In this document: in pieces, positions 18,387-28,110 of the stretch
Layout of the letters: each line of letters begins with the position of its first letter
Numbering within the stretch: the stretch's first letter is position 1
The notes under the pieces: generated by a model
What the model was told of the DNA's origin: nothing
Database searches by the model: none
Seen by the model: only the letters and a program-made list of their open reading frames with translations
Origin: Sediminibacillus dalangtanensis
Lineage (GTDB): Bacteria > Bacillota > Bacilli > Bacillales > Amphibacillaceae
Length of the DNA stretch: 64,000 bases
Assembly: GCF_017792025.1 (NCBI RefSeq)
Contig: NZ_CP046956.1
Span: 744,001-808,000 of the forward strand
Direction: 5' to 3'
Position numbers and translations under genes: made by a program

Positions 18387-19649
18387 ATGTTCAAGTCACT
18401 GCACCCAAATATTCGCGTTCGTATTTATACTTTTTTTCTTAGCCGGATCATCGGTTCGATGATTTTTCCGTTTATGGCGATTTACTTCACCGATAAAATC
18501 AATGCGGCTGCTGCTGGAATGTTATTGTTGATCAATGTGGTCGTTCAGTTTATGGCTGGTTTGTATGGAGGTTTTCTTGCGGATAGGCTCGGCAGAAAAC
18601 GGTTGATGGTTATGGGAGAGACAATGAAACTGTTTGCTTTTATCGGGATGTTACTGGTCAACGCTCCTTGGGGAACATCAGCGATTGCGACCTTTGCCAT
18701 GATGCTTGTCATCAGTGTTGCAACCGGATTTATCAACCCGGCTGCCGAAGCAATGCTGATTGATGTCAGCACAAAAGAAACGAGGGCATTCATGTATTCG
18801 ATCAACTACTGGGCTGTCAACCTTTCGTTGATGCTCGGGCTGATGATAGGCGGATGGTTGTTTAAAACGCATTTCTTCGAATTGTTGATTGGACTGGTGG
18901 GGATGAGCGTCATCACGCTATGGATGACCAGTGTCTTAATCAAGGAGACGTTGCAAACGGAAAAGTCAGCGGCTCCAAAACATTACGGACTGCTTCCGTT
19001 GCTGCGGAGCTATCAGACCGTCATAAAAGATTTACCATTCGTATTGTTCACGCTTGGCGGGATTGCAATTTTGTCGTTGGAATTCCAGCGCAACAACTTT
19101 ATCGCCGTCCGGCTGGAACAGGATATTGTTCCTAGGGCATTTACCTGGATTGAAGGACACGACGTGTTGGTCGACGGTGTTAGATTGCTTAGCCTGCTGA
19201 CGGTGGTCAATACGGTTATGATTGTCCTGTTTACGGCGGTGATTTCCAACTGGATTAAGAATAAACCGGAACAGCCGATTATGTATGCTGGTTTTATCCT
19301 GTTCGGAAGTGGCTATGCGTTCATGGCATTTTCCAACCATATTCCAGGTTTATTCCTGGCTGTTGTGGTGCTTTCCATCGGTGAATTGCTGTACGTGCCG
19401 ACCAGGCAGTCTATGCTCGCTGATATTGTTGATGACAGCAAACGCGGAGCTTATATGGCATTTAACGGGTTTGTCTTCCAAGTCGGAAAAATGTTCGGTG
19501 CACTGGGCATTATCGTCGGAGAAGCAATCGGCGGAATGAGCATGGCTGTATTGTATATCTTATTCATCCTATTCGGAATAGCATTCACTCGTGTCGCCAT
19601 TATCAAGAAATCCATAGCCGTTCCAGCTGGAAGCCGCTTGCATTCCTAA
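18387..19649 (+). CDS. MFS transporter (drug/sugar efflux type)
   Basis: A 420-residue, 12-helix major facilitator. The inter-helix 2-3 motif is GGFLADRLGRKRLMVMGE near residue 61-78, typical of proton-driven efflux pumps. Helices 5-6 contain the usual glycine-rich NYWAVNLSLMLGLMIGGWLF. The family resembles MdtG/MdtH/YttB-type exporters, and the substrate cannot be told. The ATG follows GAAGGAGGGGTACCGC. Its divergent partner is an SgrR-like regulator, recalling the E. coli sgrR-setA pairing of regulator and sugar exporter. That parallel is inference only. Confidence 0.85.
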   Translation: MFKSLHPNIRVRIYTFFLSRIIGSMIFPFMAIYFTDKINAAAAGMLLLINVVVQFMAGLYGGFLADRLGRKRLMVMGETMKLFAFIGMLLVNAPWGTSAIATFAMMLVISVATGFINPAAEAMLIDVSTKETRAFMYSINYWAVNLSLMLGLMIGGWLFKTHFFELLIGLVGMSVITLWMTSVLIKETLQTEKSAAPKHYGLLPLLRSYQTVIKDLPFVLFTLGGIAILSLEFQRNNFIAVRLEQDIVPRAFTWIEGHDVLVDGVRLLSLLTVVNTVMIVLFTAVISNWIKNKPEQPIMYAGFILFGSGYAFMAFSNHIPGLFLAVVVLSIGELLYVPTRQSMLADIVDDSKRGAYMAFNGFVFQVGKMFGALGIIVGEAIGGMSMAVLYILFILFGIAFTRVAIIKKSIAVPAGSRLHS

Positions 19650-19745
19650 CCATGGGGACAGCAAACCGTGGGGACAGTCCCCCAACAAACTGCAGTGTTA
19701 GCGCGACGCAGTGTTACTTGGGTGGGGGCCTGTCCCTGCCACTCC
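19650..19745. repeat. REP-like GGGGACAGTCCCC segment
   Basis: CATGGGGACAG, GTGGGGACAGTCCCCC and TGGGGGCCTGTCCCTGCC occur within 96 bases around CAGTGTTAGCGCGACGCAGTG. They are related to the palindromes near 5784 and 22448. Confidence 0.6.
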
Positions 19746-19813
19746 GTTTTAGAGTAAAATTCGGTATGTCTCATACTATCTGTATATTTTCTGAGAGGTG
19801 AGGGCAGCTGGTT

Positions 19814-20152
19814 ATGAAACCTTTTAGGTCTTTGAAGAAAAAGCTGAAGGAACAAAAGCGGAAACACGAGGCTGTGACGAACATGACTTCTTTACAGGAT
19901 AATATCGCCTATTTTGTGGATGCTTTTCATCACTCCGATGATATAAAGCTGCGGATTTTGGAAGAAAAAGATCTTACAAAGGAAGCAAAAGCAATTACAG
20001 GAAGTGAATTCCGAGGCGCTCGGTATTGGACGAAGACTGCAAGCGTATCACCCAAAGACCTGGAAAAGCTTGATTGGAATAAGGCTTATGCCGACATCGA
20101 AATCAATCCTACCATCACTTTTGAAATTCAATCACACGGAATTACCAACTAA
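19814..20152 (+). CDS. Hypothetical protein (112 residues)
   Basis: I do not recognise this family. The protein is soluble-looking. It has a strongly basic start (FRSLKKKLKEQKRKHE), a mixed alpha/beta middle (IAYFVDAFHHSDDIKLRILEEKD), and an end rich in alternating hydrophobics (YADIEINPTITFEIQSHGITN). No signal peptide, cysteines or known motif is visible. GAGAGGTGAGGG lies a little far upstream of ATG 19814, and the internal ATG before TSLQDN is an alternative. It sits just before yhbH, about 85 bases away, with no terminator visible between them, so it may be co-transcribed and sporulation-linked. Confidence 0.6.
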   Translation: MKPFRSLKKKLKEQKRKHEAVTNMTSLQDNIAYFVDAFHHSDDIKLRILEEKDLTKEAKAITGSEFRGARYWTKTASVSPKDLEKLDWNKAYADIEINPTITFEIQSHGITN

Positions 20153-20236
20153 AGAGACCGTCCAATTATCAAAATCTTTAATCAAATAAACCTGTCTTGC
20201 ATACTATAGAAATAATCAAACAAAGGAGGGTAATAG

Positions 20237-21397
20237 ATGGCTGATTCGAAAAGTTTTGTGATTTCAGAAGAAGATTGGTCCCTCCATAGAAAAGGGTTCG
20301 ATGACCAGAAGCGCCACCAAGACAAAGTCCAGGATGTATTACGTAAAAAGCTGCCCGATTTAATAACGGAAGAGAACATCATTATGTCCCGGGGGAAGGA
20401 TATGGTACGGATTCCGATTCGTTCCCTCGATGAATATAAAATCCGTTACAGCCAGGATAAAAACAAACATGCAGGGCAGGGTGACGGCGACAGCAACGTG
20501 GGGGATGTCGTGGCAAGCGACGGCAGACCACAGAAAGCCGCCGGAAACGACTCGGGTGCCGGTGACCAGGCAGGGCATGACTATTATGAAGCAGAGGTTT
20601 CTTTTGAGGAATTGGAAGAAGCTTTTTTTCATCAATTGGAGCTGCCCAACCTGCAAGAAAAGGAAAAAGACAATATCGTTACCTCTCATTTTGAATTCCG
20701 GGATATCCGGAAAAAGGGGCTGACCGGCAATATCGACAAAAAGCGGTCGATGCTGGAAGCTTACAAACGCAATGCAATGGCCGGCAAATCAGGATTCAAT
20801 CCGATATATCCGGAGGACCTCCGTTATAAAACGTGGGACGATATCGAGAAGCCGGAATCGAAGGCGGTTGTGTTGGCGATGATGGACACGAGTGGATCGA
20901 TGGGATTATTTGAAAAATACGTGGCCAGAAGCTTCTTTTTCTGGATGGCCAAATTTCTGCGTTCCAAGTATGAAACGGTAGACATCGAATTTATCGCCCA
21001 TCACACCGAAGCAAAGGTAGTGGATGAGGAGTCGTTTTTCACTAAAGGGGAAAGCGGAGGGACCATTTGCTCTTCCGCCTATCGAAAGGCATTGGAAGTC
21101 ATCGATTCCAAATATCCACCGGAACAGTATAACATTTATCCTTTCCATTTCTCAGACGGTGATAATTTAACATCGGATAATCGGAGATGTGTGTCGCTTG
21201 TCGAGGAATTAATTGAAAAATCAAGCATGTTCGGTTATGGGGAAGTCAATCAGTACAACCGCCATTCTACTTTAATGCAAGTCTACAATAAAATAGAATC
21301 ACCGAAATTTCGCTATTATATTCTCCGAAAAAAGGCAGACGTATTTTATGCGATGAAACGTTTTTTTAACAACCAGCAAGAAGAAGTTCTTTCTTAG
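20237..21397 (+). CDS. yhbH: Sporulation protein YhbH (UPF0229/DUF444)
   Basis: YhbH belongs to the DUF444 family that co-occurs with PrkA and, in many genomes, SpoVR. In Bacillus it is needed for normal sporulation. The 386-residue protein has an acidic, glycine-rich linker (about 78-112) and a von Willebrand-A-like segment starting at [13 protein letters not shown] with Asp217. A second conserved stretch is [25 protein letters not shown]. The ATG follows CAAAGGAGGGTAATAG. CATACTAT about 25 bases upstream resembles a SigE -10 element, but no good -35 is seen. Unlike in B. subtilis, it is not next to prkA. Confidence 0.92.
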   Translation: MADSKSFVISEEDWSLHRKGFDDQKRHQDKVQDVLRKKLPDLITEENIIMSRGKDMVRIPIRSLDEYKIRYSQDKNKHAGQGDGDSNVGDVVASDGRPQKAAGNDSGAGDQAGHDYYEAEVSFEELEEAFFHQLELPNLQEKEKDNIVTSHFEFRDIRKKGLTGNIDKKRSMLEAYKRNAMAGKSGFNPIYPEDLRYKTWDDIEKPESKAVVLAMMDTSGSMGLFEKYVARSFFFWMAKFLRSKYETVDIEFIAHHTEAKVVDEESFFTKGESGGTICSSAYRKALEVIDSKYPPEQYNIYPFHFSDGDNLTSDNRRCVSLVEELIEKSSMFGYGEVNQYNRHSTLMQVYNKIESPKFRYYILRKKADVFYAMKRFFNNQQEEVLS

Positions 21398-21469
21398 AAG
21401 GCTCAAAAAGAATACCTTAAGCAGTTCCGTTTCTATGGAGAAAACACGAAATAGCATCCTGATTAGCAG

Positions 21470-21502
21470 GGCCGAATCGTATATGATTCGGTCTCTTGTT
21501 TT
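21470..21502 (+). terminator. Terminator after yhbH
   Basis: GGCCGAATC (21470-21478) pairs with GATTCGGTC (21485-21493), and TCTTGTTTTTC follows. It lies about 70 bases past the stop codon. Confidence 0.55.
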
Positions 21503-21910
21503 TCTTGAAAATTGTGGGTAATAACCGTTGATTTAGTAAACAGAGCAGCAATCCTACTAACATAATGGCAACAGTGTAATTACTAGTTTTTTTGTAAGCT
21601 GAATTTTTAAGACTAACGGTCCAGAACCAAACATTCCGGGGGAAAGGCGGACAAGTTTTTTTATGGACGAGCATTTTGGACTTGGTGACCACAATTGGCA
21701 GTACTGAGATGACCAAATAAAAATGTTGAAGTGGCTGCCGCTTAAATAGTGAATCACAACGGAAAGTGCCTGGACTGGTATCTTCCGTTTTTGCTGTTCA
21801 ATGAAAAGCTGAAAATAGCAGGTTATTCTAAAAATCGGGATATTTCGCTAAAACCATTTAGCTGGTATGGAATAAATGGTAAAATGGTGGAAAAAAGGAG
21901 GATCATTCTG

Positions 21911-22432
21911 TTGTCGTCATTGCATTTTTTTCTACCACGAATATTTCTACTTATGTCTTTCCTGCTATTTCTGGCAGCATGTCAGCAGTCATCCTCCATT
22001 CCAGAAGGGTTTTATGATTACCAAAAAGAAAAGGCAGAAAGTGCAGCGGCTGAGCTTTCGTTTTCCCCGGATTTACCGGAATACGTGCCGATGGAAGTCG
22101 CTTTCCTGGTGTCAGACCGTTATTATCTGAAAGACAATGAGAACGAGGCACTGGATATCAGTTTCTATACACAGGAAAATGACCTGCTGTCCATCCAATT
22201 TATGAAGGGGGACATCGATACAGGGCTTGTCGAAGCAGAAACAGTCACAATCGACGACCAGCTGGAGGGCAAATATGTCGATAATTCGTTTGCAAAAATA
22301 CTCAGCTGGAAGCGGGATGGCATCACTTACAAAATGTCTTATCGGGAAAATACATTAGGAGTCAGCCAAGAACAAAAAACCGGTGTGTCCAAGCAAGATC
22401 TGGTACAGGTAGCACATTCCTTTCATTCCTGA
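21911..22432 (+). CDS. Putative lipoprotein
   Basis: TTG at 21911 follows AAAGGAGG at nine bases and gives a 173-residue product. It has a hydrophobic signal (FFLPRIFLLMSFLLF) and a lipobox LAAC with Cys24, then a polar Ser/Gln spacer. The mature part has YVPMEVAFLVSDRYY and a beta-rich domain with VTIDDQLEGKYVD. It should be lipid-anchored on the outer face of the membrane. The longer frame from 21749 is not supported by a ribosome site and would put the signal peptide inside. I do not recognise the family. It appears monocistronic, ending at a perfect REP-like hairpin. Confidence 0.65.
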   Translation: MSSLHFFLPRIFLLMSFLLFLAACQQSSSIPEGFYDYQKEKAESAAAELSFSPDLPEYVPMEVAFLVSDRYYLKDNENEALDISFYTQENDLLSIQFMKGDIDTGLVEAETVTIDDQLEGKYVDNSFAKILSWKRDGITYKMSYRENTLGVSQEQKTGVSKQDLVQVAHSFHS

Positions 22433-22447
22433 AAAGAAATTTTTGTT

Positions 22448-22498
22448 TTGGGGGTCAGTCCCTCCCCTCGTTTTGCGAGGGGAGGGACTGACCCCCAA
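22448..22498. repeat. Perfect 23-bp REP-like hairpin after the lipoprotein gene
   Basis: TTGGGGGTCAGTCCCTCCCC plus TCG (22448-22470) pairs exactly with 22476-22498 around TTTTG. It has the same GGGGTCAGTCCC core as the segment at 5784-5819. It could also end transcription, though no T tract follows. Confidence 0.8.
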
Positions 22499-22599
22499 CG
22501 TTGTAACAGGTTAAAGGGTTTTGTCTGGTTATTGAAGGGTTTTTTGGGGAAGTAATAAAACTAAATATCGGCGACTAGAGAAAAATGTCGAAATTTCAC

Positions 22600-22628
22600 T
22601 TGCATGACGTCTGACAAGCTGTTAAAAT
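22600..22628 (+). promoter_or_regulatory. SigA-type promoter for the nucleoside transporter
   Basis: TTGCAT (22600-22605) and TAAAAT (22623-22628) are 17 bases apart. A leader of about 220 bases precedes the start codon. I recognise no riboswitch in it. Confidence 0.55.
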
Positions 22629-22857
22629 CCATAATTGGAAAACAAGGACTGAAAGCATTTTCATTTTAGGTGCATAACTGGAAAAACGTGGTTTGTTTTT
22701 GGGCAGAAACCCTCCTTTCTATTACTGGAAGGGAGTCAAATATCACCGATTTTCCAGGCACCCAGTGGTTTTCATGTCTATCATGATAAGTGGATCAGTA
22801 GCTGCCCGGTAAGGGATGGCAAATGTTCCGCTAAAGACTTTAAGGGAGGCTCATGCC

Positions 22858-24048
22858 GTGGATATTCTTCTTGGTTTGCTGGCAATTGTTATCATCCTCG
22901 GGATTTCATTTTTATTGTCCAATGACCGCAGCAACATAAATTATAAAGGGATAGCAATCATGCTGATCGCACAGTTGATTACCACTTGGTTTATGTTTAA
23001 AACCAAAATTGGTGAGTGGGTGATCACAGGTATTTCCGATGGTTTCAATAAGCTGATTGATTTCGGAATGGAAGGAATCAACTTCGTCGTAGGCGGTTTA
23101 ATGATTGAAGACGGAGGCAGCGTGTTCTTCTTCAATGTGCTGTTGCTGATCGTCTTTTTCTCCACTATTTTGGCGGTACTCACCCATCTGAAGATTTTGC
23201 CGACCATCATCAAGTATTTCGGCGGGTTTTTATCGTATATTACCGGACTGCCCAAGGTGGAATCGTTCAACGCGGTTAATAGTATCTTTTTCGGTCAGTC
23301 GGAGGCATTGATTGCAATTAAATCGCAATTCCATCATCTTAGCGACAATCGGCTTTATATAGTCAGTGCTTCCGCAATGGGATCGGTTTCTGCATCAATC
23401 GTCGGTGCTTATATTCAAATGCTTCCCGCACAATACGTGTTGGTTGCATTGCCGTTGAATATGTTCAGCTCCCTGATTATCGCGTCCATGATTGCACCAG
23501 TGAAAGTGGACAAGCAGGACGACCGGGTCGATATCAAGGAAGTATCAGATTCAAAAAGTATCTTTGAGGCAATGGGGAATGGAGCGCTTGACGGTGGGAG
23601 AATTGCTTTGATTGTGGCTGCCATGCTGATTGCTTTCATTGCTTCGCTGGAACTGGTCAACTGGATTATCCAGGCGATTTTCGCAGGTGTAACCCTCCAG
23701 CAGATTCTTGGCTATATTTTAGCTCCAATTGGATTCTTGATGGGAATTGCACCAGGAGAGCTTATTCAGGCCGGCGGTATCATGGGTACAAAAATCGTTA
23801 CCAATGAATTTGTCGCCATGCTGGAATTACAACCGGTAGTTGACACACTTTCCGAAAAAACGGTCGGTATTGTGACGGTATTCCTGACCAGCTTCGCTAA
23901 CTTTTCTTCAATTGGTATCATCGCAGGTACTGTGCAGGCGATTGATTCGAAAAAAGCCGTTGCCGTTTCAAAATTTGGTCTCAAACTGCTTTTAGGGGCA
24001 ACATTGGGCTCGATTCTTTCAGCAACAATGGCAGGATTGTTCTTGTAA
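22858..24048 (+). CDS. Concentrative nucleoside transporter (NupC/CNT family)
   Basis: A 396-residue polytopic membrane protein of the CNT family, which imports nucleosides with sodium ions or protons. The conserved core is visible as SYITGLPKVESFNAVNSIFFGQSEALIAIK, with ASAMGSVSASIVGAYIQML and a C-terminal SFANFSSIGIIAGTVQAID. I place the start at GTG 22858, eight bases after AAGGGAGG, because family members begin near VDILLGLLAIVIILGISFLLS. ATG 22816 lacks a ribosome site. It stands alone, with its own promoter and terminator. Family paralogs in Bacillus (nupC, nupG, yutK) differ in substrate, so no exact symbol is given. Confidence 0.87.
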   Translation: MDILLGLLAIVIILGISFLLSNDRSNINYKGIAIMLIAQLITTWFMFKTKIGEWVITGISDGFNKLIDFGMEGINFVVGGLMIEDGGSVFFFNVLLLIVFFSTILAVLTHLKILPTIIKYFGGFLSYITGLPKVESFNAVNSIFFGQSEALIAIKSQFHHLSDNRLYIVSASAMGSVSASIVGAYIQMLPAQYVLVALPLNMFSSLIIASMIAPVKVDKQDDRVDIKEVSDSKSIFEAMGNGALDGGRIALIVAAMLIAFIASLELVNWIIQAIFAGVTLQQILGYILAPIGFLMGIAPGELIQAGGIMGTKIVTNEFVAMLELQPVVDTLSEKTVGIVTVFLTSFANFSSIGIIAGTVQAIDSKKAVAVSKFGLKLLLGATLGSILSATMAGLFL

Positions 24049-24077
24049 TTTAATAAGGAAAGGTATCCTTAAGATAC

Positions 24078-24112
24078 CAAGGCTGTCGGGACTGCTCGGC
24101 AGCCTTTTTTAT
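24078..24112 (+). terminator. Terminator after the nucleoside transporter
   Basis: AAGGCTG and CAGCCTT flank a short loop and run into TTTTTT. The preceding AGGTATC/GATACC adds another small hairpin. Confidence 0.75.
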
Positions 24113-24449
24113 TCAGAAATTTATCAATCGGGGGCTGAACACAGATTCCCTTTTTGACTTTATTAGTAATTCCGTATATATCCTGTATAAGAGATACCTT
24201 GTGCTGAACATCTGCTTGCCATTTTAATTTTTCTAACAACACGTATCGCCAGTAGTGGCGGGAGAAGAGTTCTTCTGTAGGATAAGGCGTCCCAGGTTAA
24301 AGCGGATGGAGTAAATGAAATCAACTCTATAAGAAGCAGAGTAAACGACAAAGCAGTTCCCAAAACAGAACAATTAATCATCGGCGACGTTTATATTACA
24401 ATGTAGGTGGAATGAAAAGTAATATCACGACAAAGAAAGGACGTTGTCT
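24113..24449. other. Intergenic region before the aldehyde dehydrogenase
   Basis: About 340 bases. The open frames here are short, lack ribosome sites and do not look like proteins. Promoter-like TATATTACAAT lies near 24390 without a convincing -35. Confidence 0.4.
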
Positions 24450-25880
24450 ATGTCGGAACAATACAAGTTGTATATCAACGGCCAATGGGTAGAGACCGAT
24501 GCAACTCAGGATGTACTCGATAAGTATTCGCAAAACACGTATGCAACCGTGTACAAGGCAGGGGAAAAACAGGTCGGCCAAGCAATTTCCAGCGCAGAGT
24601 CTGCCTTTCAAAACCATTCGTTATCCCCGTATGAACGCTATGAGATATTAAAAAAAGTCAGTGAGTTACTTGCAGAAAATAAAGACGAATTGGCTCAAAC
24701 AATTACCAAAGAAGCAGGAAAACCGCTAAAGCAGGCCCGAACAGAAATCGATCGCAGCTCGCAAACCTTTGAAGTTGCAGCGGAAGAAGCCAAACGAATC
24801 AGCGGTGAGGGAGTACCGGTCGAAGCTGCACCCGGTTCGGAAAACCGGATGGCATTCACCATCCGTGTTCCAGTCGGAGTGGTCGGTGCCATCAGTCCGT
24901 TCAACTTCCCATTGAATTTGGTTTCGCATAAGGTGGCTCCTGCAATAGCGGCAGGCAACGCAGTCGTTTTAAAACCGGCAAGCGCCACACCGATCACCTC
25001 TTTAAAACTTGCTGCGTTGTTTGAGCAAGCAGGGCTCCCAGGCGGTCTGTTCAATGTCATCGTCGGTTCCGGTTCGGTCGTTGGCCAGCAAATGATGGAG
25101 GATAGCCGTATCCAGCTTTACACGTTTACCGGAAGTGCCAGAGTCGGTTTGAAGTTAAAGCAGACAACCGGGTTGAATAAACTCATCCTGGAACTCGGCA
25201 ATAACTCGCCAGTAATTGTCGATAAGGAAGCAGATGTCGAGCAGGCTGCACACAACATCGCACAGAAAGGTTTCGCTTTTGCCGGTCAGGTTTGTATATC
25301 TGTCCAACGGGTGTATGTGCATGAAGAAATCAAAGAATCCTTCCAGGAGAAGTTACTAGATGCTGTCAAATCGTTGAATGTCGGCGATCCTAACGATCCG
25401 GATACCGACGTTGGTCCGATGATCGCTGAATCGGAAGCAGAACGAGCGGAACAGTGGGTGAAAGAGGCAGTTGACAACGGAGCTGAACTATTAACTGGCG
25501 GTGACCGAAACGGACCAGTTTTTCAACCGACCGTCGTCAATAATGTAAAAAAAGACATGAAGGTAGTGTGTGAAGAAATTTTTGCGCCGGTAATTAGTTT
25601 AATCAGTTACAGTAATCTTGATGACTGTATCGACGAAGTAAATGAATCACCTTATGGCTTGCAGGGCGGCATTTTCACACAAAATCTGGATAGAGCATTT
25701 TACGCCGCCAAAAAAGTAGAAGTCGGCGGACTGATGATCAACGACTCTTCCCAGTACCGCGTGGACCTGATGCCATATGGTGGCGTAAAAGACAGTGGAT
25801 CAGGAAAAGAAGGTCCTAAGTATTCGATTGAGGAAATGACCAATGAACGCTTGATTGTATTGAATTTAAAAAACGGTTGA
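24450..25880 (+). CDS. NAD(P)-dependent aldehyde dehydrogenase
   Basis: A 476-residue ALDH-superfamily enzyme oxidising an aldehyde to its acid. Marks in order are the Rossmann segment VGVVGAISPFNFPLNL with NAVVLKPAS, FTGSARVGLKL, the general base Glu248 in LILELGNNSPV, the nucleophile Cys282 in FAGQVCISVQ, and EEIFAPVISL. The form LELGNN, instead of the commoner LELGGN, and the closing MPYGGVKDSGSGKEG fit the lactaldehyde/phosphonoacetaldehyde-like branch. The physiological aldehyde cannot be told. ATG 24450 is preferred over the in-frame TTG six bases earlier. It ends just before repeat copy B. Confidence 0.88.
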   Translation: MSEQYKLYINGQWVETDATQDVLDKYSQNTYATVYKAGEKQVGQAISSAESAFQNHSLSPYERYEILKKVSELLAENKDELAQTITKEAGKPLKQARTEIDRSSQTFEVAAEEAKRISGEGVPVEAAPGSENRMAFTIRVPVGVVGAISPFNFPLNLVSHKVAPAIAAGNAVVLKPASATPITSLKLAALFEQAGLPGGLFNVIVGSGSVVGQQMMEDSRIQLYTFTGSARVGLKLKQTTGLNKLILELGNNSPVIVDKEADVEQAAHNIAQKGFAFAGQVCISVQRVYVHEEIKESFQEKLLDAVKSLNVGDPNDPDTDVGPMIAESEAERAEQWVKEAVDNGAELLTGGDRNGPVFQPTVVNNVKKDMKVVCEEIFAPVISLISYSNLDDCIDEVNESPYGLQGGIFTQNLDRAFYAAKKVEVGGLMINDSSQYRVDLMPYGGVKDSGSGKEGPKYSIEEMTNERLIVLNLKNG

Positions 25881-25906
25881 TTATGCGGGAAAGAAAACGA
25901 GAAAAA

Positions 25907-26603
25907 GAGGCCGGGCCAAAAGCATGGCCACTAAAGAAAAAAACCGAACGAATGCTAACTGTCAATCAAATTTGTTCGGTTTTATTGTATATTTTCTTTT
26001 TATCCTGTTGTTTGATACGTGCTTCGAATCGCTACGGCAAGATATTACGCGTTCCACGGGCACGGCTTCCACTTCCTCCGAAAGCACCATCCGCCTTCTT
26101 GCGGGATTTTCAGCTCGTGCTGTTCCCGTAGGAGTCTCCGTATCTTGCCTTCGCTATGTTTTCGGGCTCTGATTTCCACACGATCAAGACAAGATAAACC
26201 ATATTCTTTTATTGGCTGATAGGTATCTAAACAGGGAAGAAGACGAAAGGCTTGGGTATTCCTTTATTCTTCTCTTCGGAATTGGAATGTGCGCCAACAG
26301 CATAGAAAGGATAAAGAAGTACTCCTGGTTTCCAGGCGGATTCGCTTTCTATCAGTAGCGGCAATAGGCAACACGGAAATTACACCAGAAGAGAAGGTAT
26401 TTCCATTCAACGCAGGTAAGGTACGCAGACTCCAGCGGGATGAGCGCGAGCTGAAGATCCACTTGGCAAAGCGGTATTCTTTGCCAAGTTAGCTGAAGCC
26501 GTGCCCGCGGAAAGAGAAGTATCTTGCCGGAGTGGAAAATTGCACTTTTCATAGGGTAGAACAGTTTGCTGTTTGTTTTGGTCACGATGCTTTTGTCCCA
26601 GCC
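25907..26603. repeat. Large intergenic repeat, copy B (697 bp, inverted relative to copy A)
   Basis: It begins GAGGCCGGGCCAAAAGCATG and ends with GGTCACGATGCTTTTGTCCC followed by AGCC, the inverted counterpart. Over nearly its full length it is the reverse complement of 1761-2503, with small differences. A CCGAAC/GTTCGG hairpin lies at 25938-25983, just downstream of the aldehyde dehydrogenase gene. It separates convergent genes. No transposase frame is seen. Confidence 0.8.
25938..25983 (+). terminator. Terminator hairpin inside repeat copy B
   Basis: AAAACCGAACGAA pairs with TTTGTTCGGTTTT, with one mismatch, and ends in a T tract. It is placed to end aldehyde dehydrogenase transcription. 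Confidence 0.6.
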
Positions 26604-26625
26604 ATTGAACGGGAGAAGACTGTTG

Positions 26626-27984
26626 TTATGCCTCAAGTTGACCAGAAAGCTTGCGTTGCAGAAAAACGAGCCTGCCGTATAAGGTGACGGCTCCTGCGCT
26701 TAAGCCGATGATAATGCCCATCCAGTAGCCGAATGGACCGAAATCAGTGAAATTGGCCAGAAGCCAGCCACTCGGAAGGCCAATAAGCCAGTAGGATATC
26801 AATGCCATAACCAGTGTGATGTTGACATCTTTATAGCCGCGTAGGGCTCCTTGGAGCGGGGCTCCGACAGCGTCGGCAAACTGAAAGAAAATCGCGTAAA
26901 ATATAAACTGCTTCGTCAGGCTGATGACGTCCGGGTTGTCGTTATACAACCGGGCCACGGTGTCATCAAGGGTATATAAAATCAATCCGGCAAAAAAAGA
27001 AATTGCGATGCCGCAGCTGAGACCGATGTACGAATACACTTTAGCGTCATGCATCCTCCTGCCGCCTATTTCAAACCCAACGGCAATCGTTAAGGCCATC
27101 GCAATACTAAGCGGGATCATATATAAATACGATGCAAAGTTGATTGCTGCCTGGTGAGCAGCAATCGTTTCCGTACTATAAACACTCATTAACAGGGTCA
27201 CTGCTGCAAAGATGCTTGTTTCAAAAAAGATGGCAAAACCAATCGGAACGCCGATGCGTAGCTGTTCCCACCAGGCGTGCAGGGAAGGTCTGCGCCAGTT
27301 TTTGAAAACCGTATAAAAGCGGAACGGTTTGTATCGGTAGATAACCCAAACCGCTACAGCGGAGGAAATCCAGTAAGTCAACGACGAGGCGATGCCAGCA
27401 CCGATACCGCCTAATGCAGGCATGCCCAGCCGACCGAAAATGAACATGTAATTAAATAGTATGTTGAGCGGCAACGATATTAAGATAATCACCATTGATG
27501 TTCTTGTGTGACCGAGCGCATCGATGAAACAACGAAGCAGGTTGAATAGAAACAAGGGAATAATCCCGGTTGCCAGTGCTGCCAAATAAAATTTAGCGAC
27601 ATGGGCGACTTCTTCCTCTAAATCCATCCGGTCAAGAATGGGATCGACAACAAAGAAGCCGATGATGGTGACGACTGCAGCCAAACTAATTGATAAATAG
27701 ATGCCCTGCCGGACTATTTCCGGGACTTCCTTTTCTTTTCCGCCTCCGACTAATTGGGAGACGATTGGAGACAAAGCAAGCAAAATTCCGTTGATCCCGG
27801 TAAAAATCGGAACCCATAGGTTAGAGCCAATCGCAACACCCGCCAAGTCCGCGGTGCCAAATTTTCCAGACATGACGGTATCGAAAAAATTCATGGCATA
27901 TAAGCTTAACTGGGTAATTAAAATGGGAATAAGAATAATCAAGAATAACTTGAGTTTTTGTTGTAGTGAATTTGTCCGGTACAT
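26626..27984 (-). CDS. MATE family efflux transporter
   Basis: A 452-residue, 12-helix MATE antiporter that would expel cationic drugs or dyes using sodium or protons. The duplicated MatE halves are visible, the first with AMNFFDTVMSGKFGTADLAGVAIGS and the second with AAHQAAINFASYLYMIPLSIAMALTIAVG. QLVGGGKEKEVPEIVRQG is also typical. The ATG at 27984 follows AAAGGAAGAGCAGT. It converges on the aldehyde dehydrogenase and is divergent from the murG-like gene. The substrate is unknown. Confidence 0.9.
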   Translation of the reverse strand: MYRTNSLQQKLKLFLIILIPILITQLSLYAMNFFDTVMSGKFGTADLAGVAIGSNLWVPIFTGINGILLALSPIVSQLVGGGKEKEVPEIVRQGIYLSISLAAVVTIIGFFVVDPILDRMDLEEEVAHVAKFYLAALATGIIPLFLFNLLRCFIDALGHTRTSMVIILISLPLNILFNYMFIFGRLGMPALGGIGAGIASSLTYWISSAVAVWVIYRYKPFRFYTVFKNWRRPSLHAWWEQLRIGVPIGFAIFFETSIFAAVTLLMSVYSTETIAAHQAAINFASYLYMIPLSIAMALTIAVGFEIGGRRMHDAKVYSYIGLSCGIAISFFAGLILYTLDDTVARLYNDNPDVISLTKQFIFYAIFFQFADAVGAPLQGALRGYKDVNITLVMALISYWLIGLPSGWLLANFTDFGPFGYWMGIIIGLSAGAVTLYGRLVFLQRKLSGQLEA

Positions 27985-28110
27985 ACTGCTCTTCCTTTTT
28001 ACATTAATTTCGATTAGGATAGAGAGGATTATAGCACATTCCCGATGATTATTATACTTAGGGTTCTTATGGATAAAACAATATGTACAGAAAGAGAGAG
28101 GAATTAACAG

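Noticed and set aside
22629..22857. Possible riboswitch in the long leader of the nucleoside transporter gene
   Set aside because: No purine, preQ1 or other known aptamer core is recognisable and no terminator or sequestering stem is clear.
24163..24381. 72-codon minus-strand frame before the aldehyde dehydrogenase
   Set aside because: No ribosome site, no recognisable domain, and a composition like non-coding DNA.
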